Part shown: positions 23,882-31,564 of the stretch, one piece after another | How positions within the stretch are numbered: position 1 is the stretch's first letter | Layout of the letters: every line of letters begins with the position of its first letter | Assembly (NCBI RefSeq): GCF_019645875.1 | Contig: NZ_CP081000.1 | Location: forward strand, 4,958,417-5,022,416 | Direction: 5' to 3' | Length of the DNA: 64,000 nt | From: Mycolicibacterium senegalense | Lineage (GTDB): Bacteria; Actinomycetota; Actinomycetes; Mycobacteriales; Mycobacteriaceae | Made by a program: the position numbers and the translations under genes | The notes under the pieces: model-generated | Databases searched by the model: none | The model's input: the letters and a program-made list of their open reading frames with translations, nothing else | What the model was told of the DNA's origin: nothing

Positions 23882-25354
23882 GTGAGTCGGATCGGCGCCC
23901 GCGCGCTTCGTGATGCAGTGCTCGACGAGGGCTCGTTCCGGAGCTGGGACGCCCCGCCGCTGGACGTCGCCCGTTCCGAGGATTACCAGCGGGAACTGGC
24001 CGAAGCGAACGCGAAGACCGGGCTCGACGAATCGGTACTGACCGGCGAAGGCACGATCTTCGGCCGCCGCGTGGCCGTCGTCGTCTGCGAGTTCGATTTC
24101 CTCGCGGGATCCATCGGGGTGGCCGCGGCCGAGCGGATCACCGCCGCGGTGACGAGAGCCACTGCCGAGCGGCTGCCGCTGCTGGCGTCACCGAGCTCGG
24201 GCGGCACCCGCATGCAGGAAGGCACCGTCGCGTTCCTGCAGATGGTCAAGATCGCCGCCGCCGTCGAGCTGCACAAACAGGCTCACCTGCCCTACCTGGT
24301 GTACCTGCGGCACCCGACCACCGGCGGCGTGTTCGCGTCGTGGGGGTCGCTCGGGCACGTCACCGCCGCCGAGCCGGGCGCGCTGATCGGCTTCCTCGGG
24401 CCGCGGGTGTACGAGCACCTGTACGGCGAACCCTTCCCGTCCGGCGTGCAGACCGCCGAGAACCTGCACGCCCACGGCGTCATCGACGGTGTAGTGCCGC
24501 TGGCGCTCCTGCGCGACACCCTCGACCGCACCTTGCGGGTGATCATGGATACGCCCGTCGATCCAGCCCCCGCTCCGGCCCCCGAACCACTGCCCGATGT
24601 GCCGGCCTGGGATTCGGTGCTCGCGTCACGACGGCCGGACCGGCCCGGCGTCGGGTACCTGCTGCGCCACGGCGCCACCGACCGCGTGCTGCTGTCCGGC
24701 ACCGAACGCGGTGAGGCCGCGACGATGCTGCTGGCGCTGGCCCGCTTCGGCGGACAGCCGGCCGTGGTGGTCGGACAGCGCCGCAGCGAGGGCGGGCTGG
24801 TCGGACCCGGCGCCTTGCGCGAGGCACGACGCGGCATGGCGTTGGCGGCCGGACTGCAGCTGCCGCTGGTACTGGTGATCGACACCCCGGGCCCAGCCCT
24901 GTCGATCGAGGCCGAGCAGGGCGGGCTGGCCGGTGAGATCGCCCGCTGCCTGGCCGAATTGGTCACCCTGGACACGCCCACGGTGTCGGTGCTGATGGGT
25001 CAGGGCAGCGGTGGGCCGGCGCTGGCGATGGTGCCCGCGGACCGGGTACTGGTCGCCGCCAACGGCTGGCTGGCGCCGCTGCCACCCGAGGGCGCCAGCG
25101 CGATCGTCTACCGCGACACCGCACATGCCGCCGAACTGGCTGCCGCGCAAGGGATTCGCTCCGTCGACCTGGTACGGGCCGGCATCGCCGACGCGGTCGT
25201 GCCCGAACATCCCGACGCCGCCGACGAACCCCGCGCCTTCACCGAGAGATTGTCGAGCGCGATCGCGAGCGAACTGGCTGCGTTACGTGCCGTGCCCGGC
25301 GAGCGGCGACTGCAGGCCCGGCTGGAGCGTTACCGGCGGATCGGGCTCGCCTGA
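23882..25354 (+). CDS. accD3: Acetyl-CoA carboxylase carboxyltransferase AccD3
   Basis: 490 aa. Seen: two crotonase-like carboxyltransferase halves in one chain. The N-half (to ~225) has SSGGTRMQEG and HPTTGGVFASWGSL; the C-half has VIDTPGPALSIEAEQGGLAGEIARC and MGQGSGGPALAM, the oxyanion-hole glycines of the beta and alpha subunits. So beta and alpha functions are fused, as in M. tuberculosis AccD3. It transfers carboxyl from biotin to an acyl-CoA; the biotinylated partner is encoded elsewhere. Start GTG is at the edge of the palindrome. In M. tuberculosis the next gene would be prrA; here a 23-kb segment intervenes. Confidence 0.9.
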   Translation: MSRIGARALRDAVLDEGSFRSWDAPPLDVARSEDYQRELAEANAKTGLDESVLTGEGTIFGRRVAVVVCEFDFLAGSIGVAAAERITAAVTRATAERLPLLASPSSGGTRMQEGTVAFLQMVKIAAAVELHKQAHLPYLVYLRHPTTGGVFASWGSLGHVTAAEPGALIGFLGPRVYEHLYGEPFPSGVQTAENLHAHGVIDGVVPLALLRDTLDRTLRVIMDTPVDPAPAPAPEPLPDVPAWDSVLASRRPDRPGVGYLLRHGATDRVLLSGTERGEAATMLLALARFGGQPAVVVGQRRSEGGLVGPGALREARRGMALAAGLQLPLVLVIDTPGPALSIEAEQGGLAGEIARCLAELVTLDTPTVSVLMGQGSGGPALAMVPADRVLVAANGWLAPLPPEGASAIVYRDTAHAAELAAAQGIRSVDLVRAGIADAVVPEHPDAADEPRAFTERLSSAIASELAALRAVPGERRLQARLERYRRIGLA

Positions 25355-25366
25355 GTTTCGCTGTAT

Positions 25367-25412
25367 GTAACGCCACGGCGAAAATCAGGCGGAAATCTCG
25401 CCGTGGCGTTAC
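25367..25412. repeat. Hairpin repeat, copy 1 (upstream of the nuclease-like gene)
   Basis: Perfect 15-bp arms GTAACGCCACGGCGA and its complement (25398-25412) around a 16-nt loop AAATCAGGCGGAAATC. The 46-bp unit recurs at 26285-26330 with one difference (loop base 25397 C to T). It starts 13 bp after the accD3 stop. Without a T-tract it is a weak terminator; together with the second copy it looks like an element boundary. Confidence 0.8.
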
Positions 25413-25451
25413 GCACGGGAACCTGTCGGTGGAGGTCGGCACACTTCGGCC

Positions 25452-26288
25452 GTGGGGGAACCATTCATCGGCAGCGAAGCGCTGGCGGCGGGCCGACTGA
25501 CCCGCTACGAGTTGCGGAGTCGGTTCGTAGCGGTGCACCAGGACGTGTATGTCGCGAAAGGCACCTTGCCCAACGCGGTTCTGCGCGCCAAGGCCAGCTG
25601 GTTGCGGTCGCGGCGTCGTGGCGTGCTGGCGGGCTTCTCGGCTTCCGCTCTCCACGGTGCACGCTGGATTGACGCAAACAAGCCCGCGTACATCATCGAC
25701 AGCAATCGTCGGCCCGCACGCGGAATCGTCACGTGGGCAGACGCGATCGATGACGACGAGATCTGCCTGATCGGCGGAATGCGGGTAACCACGCCTGCGC
25801 GTACCGCCGTCGACCTGGCGTGCAAGTTTCCGGAGGACACGGCGGTAGCCGCGATCGACGCCTTGGCAAGAGCTGCCCGGCTGAAAGCCGCTGACATCGC
25901 GTTGGCCGCCGAGCGCCATGTCGGACGAAAAGGCATCAGGCGGGCGCAGGCCACCATTGCGCTGGTCGACCCCGGCTCGGAGTCCCCGCGTGAAACATGG
26001 TTGCGGCTGTTGGTGGTTCGTGACGGTTACCCGGCCCCACAGACCCAGTGCCCCATCTTCAACGAATACGGGGCGCTGATCGGCGAAGCCGACATGGCGT
26101 GGCCGGAGCTGAAGATCGCTCTGGAATACGAGGGGCGCCACCACACCGACCCTGACCAGTTCCGAAAGGACATAGCGCGAATCGATGAGATGACCGACAT
26201 GGGCTGGATCGTCATAAGAGTCACCTCTCGTGACGGTGAAGCGTCGGTTCTCGGCAGGCTCCGTAAGGCCTGGGCAGTGCGTGCGTAA
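25452..26288 (+). CDS. DUF559/Vsr-type endonuclease-fold protein with N-terminal AbiEi-like segment
   Basis: 278 aa from GTG 25452. Seen: C-terminal PD-(D/E)xK-like core: ETWLRLLV, then EADMAWPELKIALEYEGRHH (~212-231) and QFRKDIARIDEMTDMGWIVIRV, characteristic of DUF559 and very-short-patch-repair-like nucleases. The N-terminal half has the winged-helix/cap features often called AbiEi antitoxin-like. The stop codon TAA lies within the left arm of the second hairpin, so repeat and gene are physically linked. Family members are common and scattered in mycobacteria with no established role. The flanking repeats suggest that this one moved as a unit (inference). Confidence 0.75.
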   Translation: MGEPFIGSEALAAGRLTRYELRSRFVAVHQDVYVAKGTLPNAVLRAKASWLRSRRRGVLAGFSASALHGARWIDANKPAYIIDSNRRPARGIVTWADAIDDDEICLIGGMRVTTPARTAVDLACKFPEDTAVAAIDALARAARLKAADIALAAERHVGRKGIRRAQATIALVDPGSESPRETWLRLLVVRDGYPAPQTQCPIFNEYGALIGEADMAWPELKIALEYEGRHHTDPDQFRKDIARIDEMTDMGWIVIRVTSRDGEASVLGRLRKAWAVRA

Positions 26289-26333
26289 CGCCACGGCGAA
26301 AATCAGGCGGAAATTTCGCCGTGGCGTTACGCA
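26282..26333. repeat. Hairpin repeat, copy 2 (downstream of the nuclease-like gene)
   Basis: Same 46-bp unit as 25367-25412 in the same orientation, here with arms extended to 18 bp (TGCGTAACG...CGTTACGCA). The gene's TAA stop is bases 26286-26288 in the left arm. It could act as terminator for the nuclease gene and for the convergent YhgE/Pip gene ending at 26341. Confidence 0.8.
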
Positions 26334-26340
26334 TGCGGCG

Positions 26341-28347
26341 TCACACTTCTATCGGCGGGTGCAACCTGTCCATCGTGTATTGCCGGTCTCTTCGCGCCGC
26401 CCATGAACTGGCCGCCAACGAGGCCACCAGCACGCCGGTCAGCACCGCGATCGCGATCCACAGCCGCGAATCGATCCCGCCCACGATCAACTGGCGAAGG
26501 CCGTTGACCGCGTAGGTCATCGGATCGACCGGATGCAGGATCTGGAACGGTTTGGCCGTGGTCTCCACCGGATAGATGCCGCCGGCGGAGACGAGTTGCA
26601 GCATCAGGAAGGCCAACGTCACCACCCGGCCCACCGACACCCCGAACAGCGCGTTGAACGCCTGGATCAAGGCCAGGAACGTACCCGCCACCAACAGCAG
26701 GAACGCCACCGTGGCCAATGGGTATTTGGCTTGCAGACCGACCCCGAAGTGCACCACCGCGTACATCACCACGACCTGGCAGAATACGATCAGCAGCGCG
26801 GGCCAGTAGGAGGCCAGCACCACCCGCAGCGCCCCCAGCCCATTGACCACCGGCCGGGACTGCAACGGCTTCAACAACATCCAGATGATCAGCGCGCCGA
26901 TGAACAACGCCAGCGGCAGGAAGAACGGGGCGAAACCCGTGCCGAACGTGGCGGCCGGATTGTGCGTCTGGATGTCCAGCGCCACAGGTGCGGCCAGGGT
27001 GCGCGCCACCTCGGTGCGCTGCTGCGGAGTCCACGACGGGACCTGGGTCGAACCTTCCTTGAGCGCGGTGGCCAACTGCTGATTACCGGCCTGCAGTTTC
27101 TCCGTGCCGGCCGCCAGTTCGCCTGCCCCGTTGGACAGTTGCCGCCCACCGTTGGCCAGCTGCACCAGGCCGCTGTTGAGCTGCTGGGCGCCGGTGTTGA
27201 GCTGGTGGGCGCCGTCCCGCAGTTTGACGACGTCGGAACGCAGACCGCCGGTGAGGGCCTTGGTGATGAACACCCGTAGCTTGCTGTTCGGGTCACCCAG
27301 CTCGCTCTCCAGCTGAGCGGCGTTGTCCCGCAGCCGAATCAGACCCTCATCCGTAGTGGGATCCAACCCGCGAGCCTGCAGCAACCGTTGGGCTCCGGCC
27401 AGAAATTCGCCGGTGTCGCGCACAGCAGGATCAGGGTTGTTGCGCAAGAATCCGACTGCCTGGTCGACGATCGCCGCGGCCTGGGCCTGATCGATGTTCA
27501 GCGCGGCAATCCGGTCGGTGGTCGAGCGCACCGCACCTGACAACCGCTGTGCGGCCAGACCGACCTCGTTGGGGTCCAATCCGAGTCCGCTGACGCGGTC
27601 CAGCACGGTCAGCAGCGGGTCGGTGGCCGTGTCTACCGCCGTCGACAGCTGTCTGGTGCCCGCGGCCAGCTGCGCGGACCCGTCGCGCGCGGTGACCAGG
27701 CCTGCCGTCAAGGCGTTGGCGCCGGTGGACAACCGGTGCGCGCCGTCATTGGCCGCCGCGCTACCCGTGGCCAGCTGCTGCGCGCCGTCGGCCGCCTTCA
27801 CCAGTCCTGTTCCGGCGTCCGTCAGCCCGGTCAGCACGGTGCCGAGGGTGCGCTCGCCGATCTTGGCGTTGATCTGGTTGATCACCTCACGGGCGGCGTT
27901 CTGGCCGATGATCGAACCCAGGTAGTTGTTGGCGTCGTTGAAGGTGAACCGGATGTCGGCCTGGTGCGGCGAGCCGCCCGAGGGAGACGAGATGCTGGTG
28001 CTGAAATCCTCGGGCAAGGTGATCGAGAAGTAATACTTGCCGCTGGCCACGCCGTCGGCCGCCTCCTGCGCCGAAACCCGGTGCAGCTGAAGCTGTCCCG
28101 AATCCACCAGCGCATCGGAGACCTCGTCCCCGGCTTTGATCTGCTGACCCTCCGCGACGGTGCCGCGGTCCTCGTTGACCAGCGCCACCGGTACCTTGTC
28201 CACCTCGCCGAACGGGTTCCAGAAGGCCCACAGATACATCGCGCCGTACAGCAGTGGCAGCAGGATGACCGTGACGAGTGCGATCCGCGGCATCGTGCCG
28301 CGTGAGAAGCGTTTGAGGTCGGTACCCAATGACATTCCGGCTAGCAC
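26341..28347 (-). CDS. YhgE/Pip-domain membrane protein (ABC-2-type permease-like)
   Basis: 668 aa from GTG 28347; ATG 28335 is an alternative start. Seen: N-terminal membrane helix (~20-42, VTVILLPLLYGAMYLWAF); a ~430-residue extracytoplasmic region rich in short Gly/Leu heptad-like repeats (for example LNTGAQQLNSGLVQLANGGRQLSNG); then a C-terminal block of about five membrane helices. This is the YhgE/Pip (phage-infection-protein) layout, related to ABC-2 permeases. Members are linked to envelope export or ESX-like secretion in Gram-positives. The partner ATPase-like protein ends 2 bp upstream. Substrate unknown. Confidence 0.85.
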   Translation of the reverse strand: MLAGMSLGTDLKRFSRGTMPRIALVTVILLPLLYGAMYLWAFWNPFGEVDKVPVALVNEDRGTVAEGQQIKAGDEVSDALVDSGQLQLHRVSAQEAADGVASGKYYFSITLPEDFSTSISSPSGGSPHQADIRFTFNDANNYLGSIIGQNAAREVINQINAKIGERTLGTVLTGLTDAGTGLVKAADGAQQLATGSAAANDGAHRLSTGANALTAGLVTARDGSAQLAAGTRQLSTAVDTATDPLLTVLDRVSGLGLDPNEVGLAAQRLSGAVRSTTDRIAALNIDQAQAAAIVDQAVGFLRNNPDPAVRDTGEFLAGAQRLLQARGLDPTTDEGLIRLRDNAAQLESELGDPNSKLRVFITKALTGGLRSDVVKLRDGAHQLNTGAQQLNSGLVQLANGGRQLSNGAGELAAGTEKLQAGNQQLATALKEGSTQVPSWTPQQRTEVARTLAAPVALDIQTHNPAATFGTGFAPFFLPLALFIGALIIWMLLKPLQSRPVVNGLGALRVVLASYWPALLIVFCQVVVMYAVVHFGVGLQAKYPLATVAFLLLVAGTFLALIQAFNALFGVSVGRVVTLAFLMLQLVSAGGIYPVETTAKPFQILHPVDPMTYAVNGLRQLIVGGIDSRLWIAIAVLTGVLVASLAASSWAARRDRQYTMDRLHPPIEV

Positions 28348-28349
28348 GG

Positions 28350-29090
28350 CTACTCGCCACCTTTCTGCGAACCGGCCAACTCGGCCACGGTTGTGTTCGG
28401 CACGGTCACCTGGGCCCGCATGGCCGAGGCCAGGTGATCGGGCACCCCGTTGACCGTCGCGGTGATCACCGTCTGCTTCTCCCCCAGCGCGATCAGACGG
28501 CCCAGCAGGATGTCCCGGTTGCGGTCGTCGGTGAGGTGGTCGAGGTTGCCGACCACCAGCAGCGGCGGGGTCGCGGTGTTGGCCAGGGCGATCCGCAACA
28601 AGATCTGGTCGAGCTCGGTGAGCCCGTCGAAGTAGGACGTCAGCGACGGCAACGGCAGCTCACCGAACACCGGGGCACACATGGCGGCCAAGTCGCCTTC
28701 GTTGGCGCGGCCCACCAGCGTGTACCAGGGCGCATCCCATCGACGTTGCTCAGTCACCAGATCACGTACCGTCACCGACTCCGACACGTTGTCGAGCTCG
28801 TCGATCCCAGCGAGTGCTGCGCGTCGGAAGATGTCGGGCGCCCGCGTATGCCCGAACACGGTCAGCCGCCCGCTCGCCGTTCTCATCCGACCGGCCAGGG
28901 TCATCAGCAGCGCGGTGCGCCCGGTGCCCGCCGGGGCGACCAGCACCGTGACGCCGCCCTCGTCGATGTCGAGGTCGATGGGGCCGTACACCGGCCCCCA
29001 CGGTCCGCGCATCGCGATCGCCCGCGCAGTGATGGCCGGTGACTTTTGCTCGTCCTCACCGGTGTCAGGCTCGAGACTTTGCTCAGGCAT
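28350..29090 (-). CDS. Degenerate ABC-type ATP-binding protein paired with YhgE/Pip
   Basis: 246 aa from ATG 29090; a longer frame to 29243 has an unlikely Cys/Arg-rich start. Seen: overall ABC order (GPIDLDIDEGGVTVLV, P-loop, SYFDGLTELDQILLRIAL, PLLVVGNLDHLTDD). However, the P-loop reads APAGTGRT, with Arg58 replacing the invariant Lys, the LSGGQ signature is replaced by DGLTE, the Walker-B Glu is His, and no H-loop His is visible (TATVNG). Hydrolysis is therefore doubtful; it may bind nucleotide or act as a structural partner. Coupled to the YhgE/Pip gene (stop to start 2 bp). Confidence 0.78.
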   Translation of the reverse strand: MPEQSLEPDTGEDEQKSPAITARAIAMRGPWGPVYGPIDLDIDEGGVTVLVAPAGTGRTALLMTLAGRMRTASGRLTVFGHTRAPDIFRRAALAGIDELDNVSESVTVRDLVTEQRRWDAPWYTLVGRANEGDLAAMCAPVFGELPLPSLTSYFDGLTELDQILLRIALANTATPPLLVVGNLDHLTDDRNRDILLGRLIALGEKQTVITATVNGVPDHLASAMRAQVTVPNTTVAELAGSQKGGE

Positions 29091-29279
29091 AGGCACATCA
29101 CAACACATCGGCGCCGTGGACACAGGCAACCGCAAACCCGGACAGCCCGCCGATTCTCGGGTGAACCCTGCGCAAAAGCCGAGAGGCTTGCGGTGACGGC
29201 GATCACGATCACCACGTGAAGCGTCATTGACGCACTGACACAACCGTTTTGGGGCCGCACGGACTGACGGTGAATTGTG

Positions 29280-29309
29280 TTGACAATTTCGCGGTGTAAG
29301 GTTTCTAAT
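29280..29309 (+). promoter_or_regulatory. Promoter of the M-box transcript
   Basis: TTGACA (29280-29285), 18-bp spacer, TCTAAT (29304-29309). The predicted start at about 29316 is just before the first conserved riboswitch bases. Near-consensus -35. The ~190 bp upstream (29091-29279) hold the divergent ATPase gene's promoter region and no further gene. Confidence 0.55.
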
Positions 29310-29317
29310 GAAAATCG

Positions 29318-29480
29318 CGCTTCGTTAGGTGAGGCTCCTACACGAACACAGGCCACTGATCCGACGACGTCGAGAGACGCCCAGGGTTAGGACAGGTCTT
29401 CCCGGCCTAAGGGATGACCCGAAGTGGCTTCCCGCCCTGGTGGGACACGTCGTGTAGTGCCAAAGCTCTGGTGAGGAAGT
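29318..29480 (+). ncRNA. M-box (ykoK) magnesium riboswitch
   Basis: The 5' end CTTCGTTAGGTGAGGCTCCT (29320-29339) matches the conserved M-box opening exactly. Later landmarks are ACAGGCCACTG, the GAGAGACGCCCAGGGTT segment, GACCCGAAGTGGCTTCCC, and the 3' GTAGTGCCAAAGCTC core (about 29454-29468) ending near 29480. M-box RNAs sense intracellular Mg2+ and usually turn off expression when Mg2+ is plentiful. In M. tuberculosis such elements precede Rv1535 and the PE20 operon. Here the downstream genes are two very small ORFs, not an obvious transporter; an asparaginase gene follows, as ansA (Rv1538c) is near Rv1535. Confidence 0.9.
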
Positions 29481-29484
29481 GCCC

Positions 29485-29511
29485 GCGCCGACCACGGTAT
29501 TTGGTCGCGCG
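29485..29511 (+). terminator. Hairpin after the riboswitch, possible expression platform
   Basis: CGACCA and TGGTCG arms around CGGTATT, extended by GCG/CGC pairs with one bulge. It is directly 3' of the M-box core, where a terminator or sequester stem is expected. No U-tract follows, so Rho-assisted or translational control is equally possible. Confidence 0.35.
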
Positions 29512-29580
29512 CTCAACTTCCTCTTCGGCATGGCCGCATCTGGCGCCCCTGGCGCCCGACAGTGAGGAGGTGGTGACGAC

Positions 29581-29664
29581 ATGACGTCAAGTGACAGTCC
29601 GTATCCCAGTCCGTTTCGAAAACGTCTGTCCATAAACCCCTTTCCGCTGTCGAAGACTGCGTAG
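29581..29664 (+). CDS. Candidate 27-aa proline-rich leader peptide downstream of the M-box
   Basis: ATG 29581 with GAGGAGG at 29564-29570. The product begins MTSSDSPYPSPFRKRL and contains five prolines, two of them in SPYPSP, followed by basic residues. Proline-rich leader ORFs that couple Mg2+ or proline-tRNA state to transcription are known from mgtA (MgtL); the similarity is architectural only. About 100 bp lie between it and the 57-aa ORF. Could be a chance ORF. Confidence 0.4.
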   Translation: MTSSDSPYPSPFRKRLSINPFPLSKTA

Positions 29665-29747
29665 ATCCCCCACCCCGCAGGCCCGCGGTGGGCGGTGGCC
29701 GCATGCCTGTCGATGCGGAGGGCTCCGATTCAACAGGAGATGATCCG

Positions 29748-29921
29748 ATGCAGCGCAACACCTTTCTTCGTCACGTTCACGGTTTGGTCAGGGCACCGTT
29801 CGCGTGGATCCACACGCGGATGTCGCTGACCCCGCAGGAGCGCCACAACCTGAGGATGAGCAACACGCCGGTAGCGGTCCTGACCGCGTCTCTGGGCGGA
29901 GGATCACACACCGCTCGATAG
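29748..29921 (+). CDS. 57-aa protein under M-box control, possible Rv1535 counterpart
   Basis: ATG 29748 with AGGAG at 29734-29738. Seen: an amphipathic basic N-terminus (MQRNTFLRHVHGLVRAPFAW), then LTPQERHNLR and a Ser/Gly/Thr tail ending in SHTAR. No membrane helix of full length. It is the first sizeable ORF after the riboswitch and lies next to an asparaginase gene, as Rv1535 is near ansA in M. tuberculosis; sequence relatedness to Rv1535 was not checked. Function unknown, probably a response to low Mg2+. Confidence 0.55.
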   Translation: MQRNTFLRHVHGLVRAPFAWIHTRMSLTPQERHNLRMSNTPVAVLTASLGGGSHTAR

Positions 29922-29929
29922 CAGTCAGT

Positions 29930-30328
29930 TCATCCCGCCGACGGGCCGAGCACCGAGCGGTTCCGGGTGCGGACGGCAAGCACAGCCGTGGCGATGACCA
30001 CCTCGACCAGAGCCAGCAGCGTCGCGGCCGACATCATCGCCGAAGTGTGGACGGGAACCGCCATGCCGTGATGATGGGCGGGCATCGGGGTGTGCAAGGC
30101 GATCATCGCCAGGCTCATCAACCCAATCGTGCACCAGCCCGCTGCCGTGCCCCGCCGCCAAAGATGACTCGCGCAATACAGGCAACCGACGATCATCGCG
30201 CCCAGCACCGCACCGGCGAACAGATTGCCCGACTCGCCGAGCATGACACCGTGCAGAGCCGCCGAGCAGGCCGCCAGTGCGGCGCATGCCCGCCGTCCGA
30301 GGACGGCGGGCATGCGAACGGCGGACAT
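29930..30328 (-). CDS. Small polytopic membrane protein with His/Met-rich loop
   Basis: 132 aa. Seen: about four membrane helices (~12-25, 36-53, 64-78, 98-115) and, between the third and fourth, the segment HTPMPAHHHGMAVPVH, rich in His and Met. Such loops occur in copper-handling membrane proteins, but no specific family was recognised. Convergent with the 57-aa ORF (8 bp apart) and divergent from the asparaginase gene. The 170-bp gap to that gene shows nothing striking. Confidence 0.62.
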   Translation of the reverse strand: MSAVRMPAVLGRRACAALAACSAALHGVMLGESGNLFAGAVLGAMIVGCLYCASHLWRRGTAAGWCTIGLMSLAMIALHTPMPAHHHGMAVPVHTSAMMSAATLLALVEVVIATAVLAVRTRNRSVLGPSAG

Positions 30329-30499
30329 GACCTAATCCTCGCAGCAATGGGACTTCGGCGCTGCCGGAACATTCAGGGCCGAACGTCGGCTTGTGTGTAA
30401 ATTCGCCCGGATCTCGACCACAAGGCGACGGTCGGCACCCGACACCGACGAGCCGGAAAACGCCGGTGCGGGTTTGCCCGCCGACGTAGCGTCAGCCCT

Positions 30500-31564
30500 A
30501 TGACCAACTTCGCAGCCCGCCCGGCCCGGTCGCGACAGGCGATGGGCACCGTCCTTCTCGCGATCGCGATGACGGCGGCATGTTCGAGCAACCCCACGTC
30601 GACGGATGCGACCACCACCGGCGAAGCGGCGCCCGGCCGCGTCGTGGTGATCACCACCGGCGGGACCATCGCAACGAGCACCGATGCCAACGGTGTGCGC
30701 CGCCCGACGGTCAGCGGCGCCGATCTGGCGGCGGGCCTGGACGTCCAGGTGGTGGACGTGATGAAGAAGGACAGTTCACAGTTGACGCCGGCGGACTGGG
30801 ACGCGATCGGCGCCGCGGCCAAGAAGGCGGTGGCCGACGGCGCCTCCGGCGTGGTCATCACCCACGGCACCGACACCATGGAGGACACGGCGATGTGGCT
30901 GGACGTCACCTACAACGGGCCGGCACCGATCGTGCTGACCGGGGCGCAGCGCAGCTCCGACGCCCCGGATGCCGACGGGCCCACCAATCTGCGCAACGCG
31001 CTGACCGTAGCGTCCAGCCCCGCCGCCCGCGACCAAGGGGTGCTGATCGCATTCGCCGGAGATGTCTTTCAGGCGTTGGGAACCCACAAGGTGAACACCC
31101 AGGATCTCAAAGCGTTCGGCGGCACGGAACCGATCGGGTCGGTCGCCGAGGACACCTTCACGTTGGACCACCCCGCGCAACGGCCCTTCGTCGCCGACAT
31201 CCCCGCGGCCAGTGCACCGAGGGTCAGTGTCGTCGCGGCCTACCCGGGCGATGGCCCAGGCCCCATCGATGCGGCCGTGGCCGCGGGTGCCCGCGGAATC
31301 ATCTTGGAGGGCTTGGGATCCGGAAACGCCGGTGAGGGCGTAGTGGACGCGGTACGCCGGCACGCACCGGCCGGGGTGGCCTTTGGGATCTCCAGCAGAG
31401 TCCCCACCGGGGAGGTCATCGCCGAGTACGGTCCCGGCGACGACATGGTCAAGGCCGGCGCGGTGATGGTTCCCCACCTTCGGCCGAGCCAGGCGCGGGT
31501 GCTGATGATGGCCGCGCTGGCCACCGCAAAGCCGGCGGGCGACGTAATCAAACGCTGGGGCTAA
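30500..31564 (+). CDS. ansA: L-asparaginase, predicted lipoprotein
   Basis: 354 aa. Seen: signal peptide with basic n-region, hydrophobic core (TVLLAIAMTA) and lipobox-like AMTAAC, then the catalytic motifs TTGGTIATS (~53) and HGTDTMEDTA (~115), with the nucleophile and Thr-Asp-Lys triad elements of bacterial asparaginases. The C-terminal domain contains LEGLGSGNAGEG. Converts asparagine to aspartate and ammonia, here probably at the outer face of the membrane. M. tuberculosis AnsA lacks such a leader by my recollection, so secretion may be a difference. Tail-to-tail 4-bp overlap with the convergent acyl-CoA synthetase. Confidence 0.88.
   Translation: MTNFAARPARSRQAMGTVLLAIAMTAACSSNPTSTDATTTGEAAPGRVVVITTGGTIATSTDANGVRRPTVSGADLAAGLDVQVVDVMKKDSSQLTPADWDAIGAAAKKAVADGASGVVITHGTDTMEDTAMWLDVTYNGPAPIVLTGAQRSSDAPDADGPTNLRNALTVASSPAARDQGVLIAFAGDVFQALGTHKVNTQDLKAFGGTEPIGSVAEDTFTLDHPAQRPFVADIPAASAPRVSVVAAYPGDGPGPIDAAVAAGARGIILEGLGSGNAGEGVVDAVRRHAPAGVAFGISSRVPTGEVIAEYGPGDDMVKAGAVMVPHLRPSQARVLMMAALATAKPAGDVIKRWG

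Noticed and set aside
25367..26333. Classical insertion sequence around the nuclease-like gene
   Set aside because: No transposase motif, the two ends are direct copies of a hairpin rather than terminal inverted repeats, and no target-site duplication is visible outside them.
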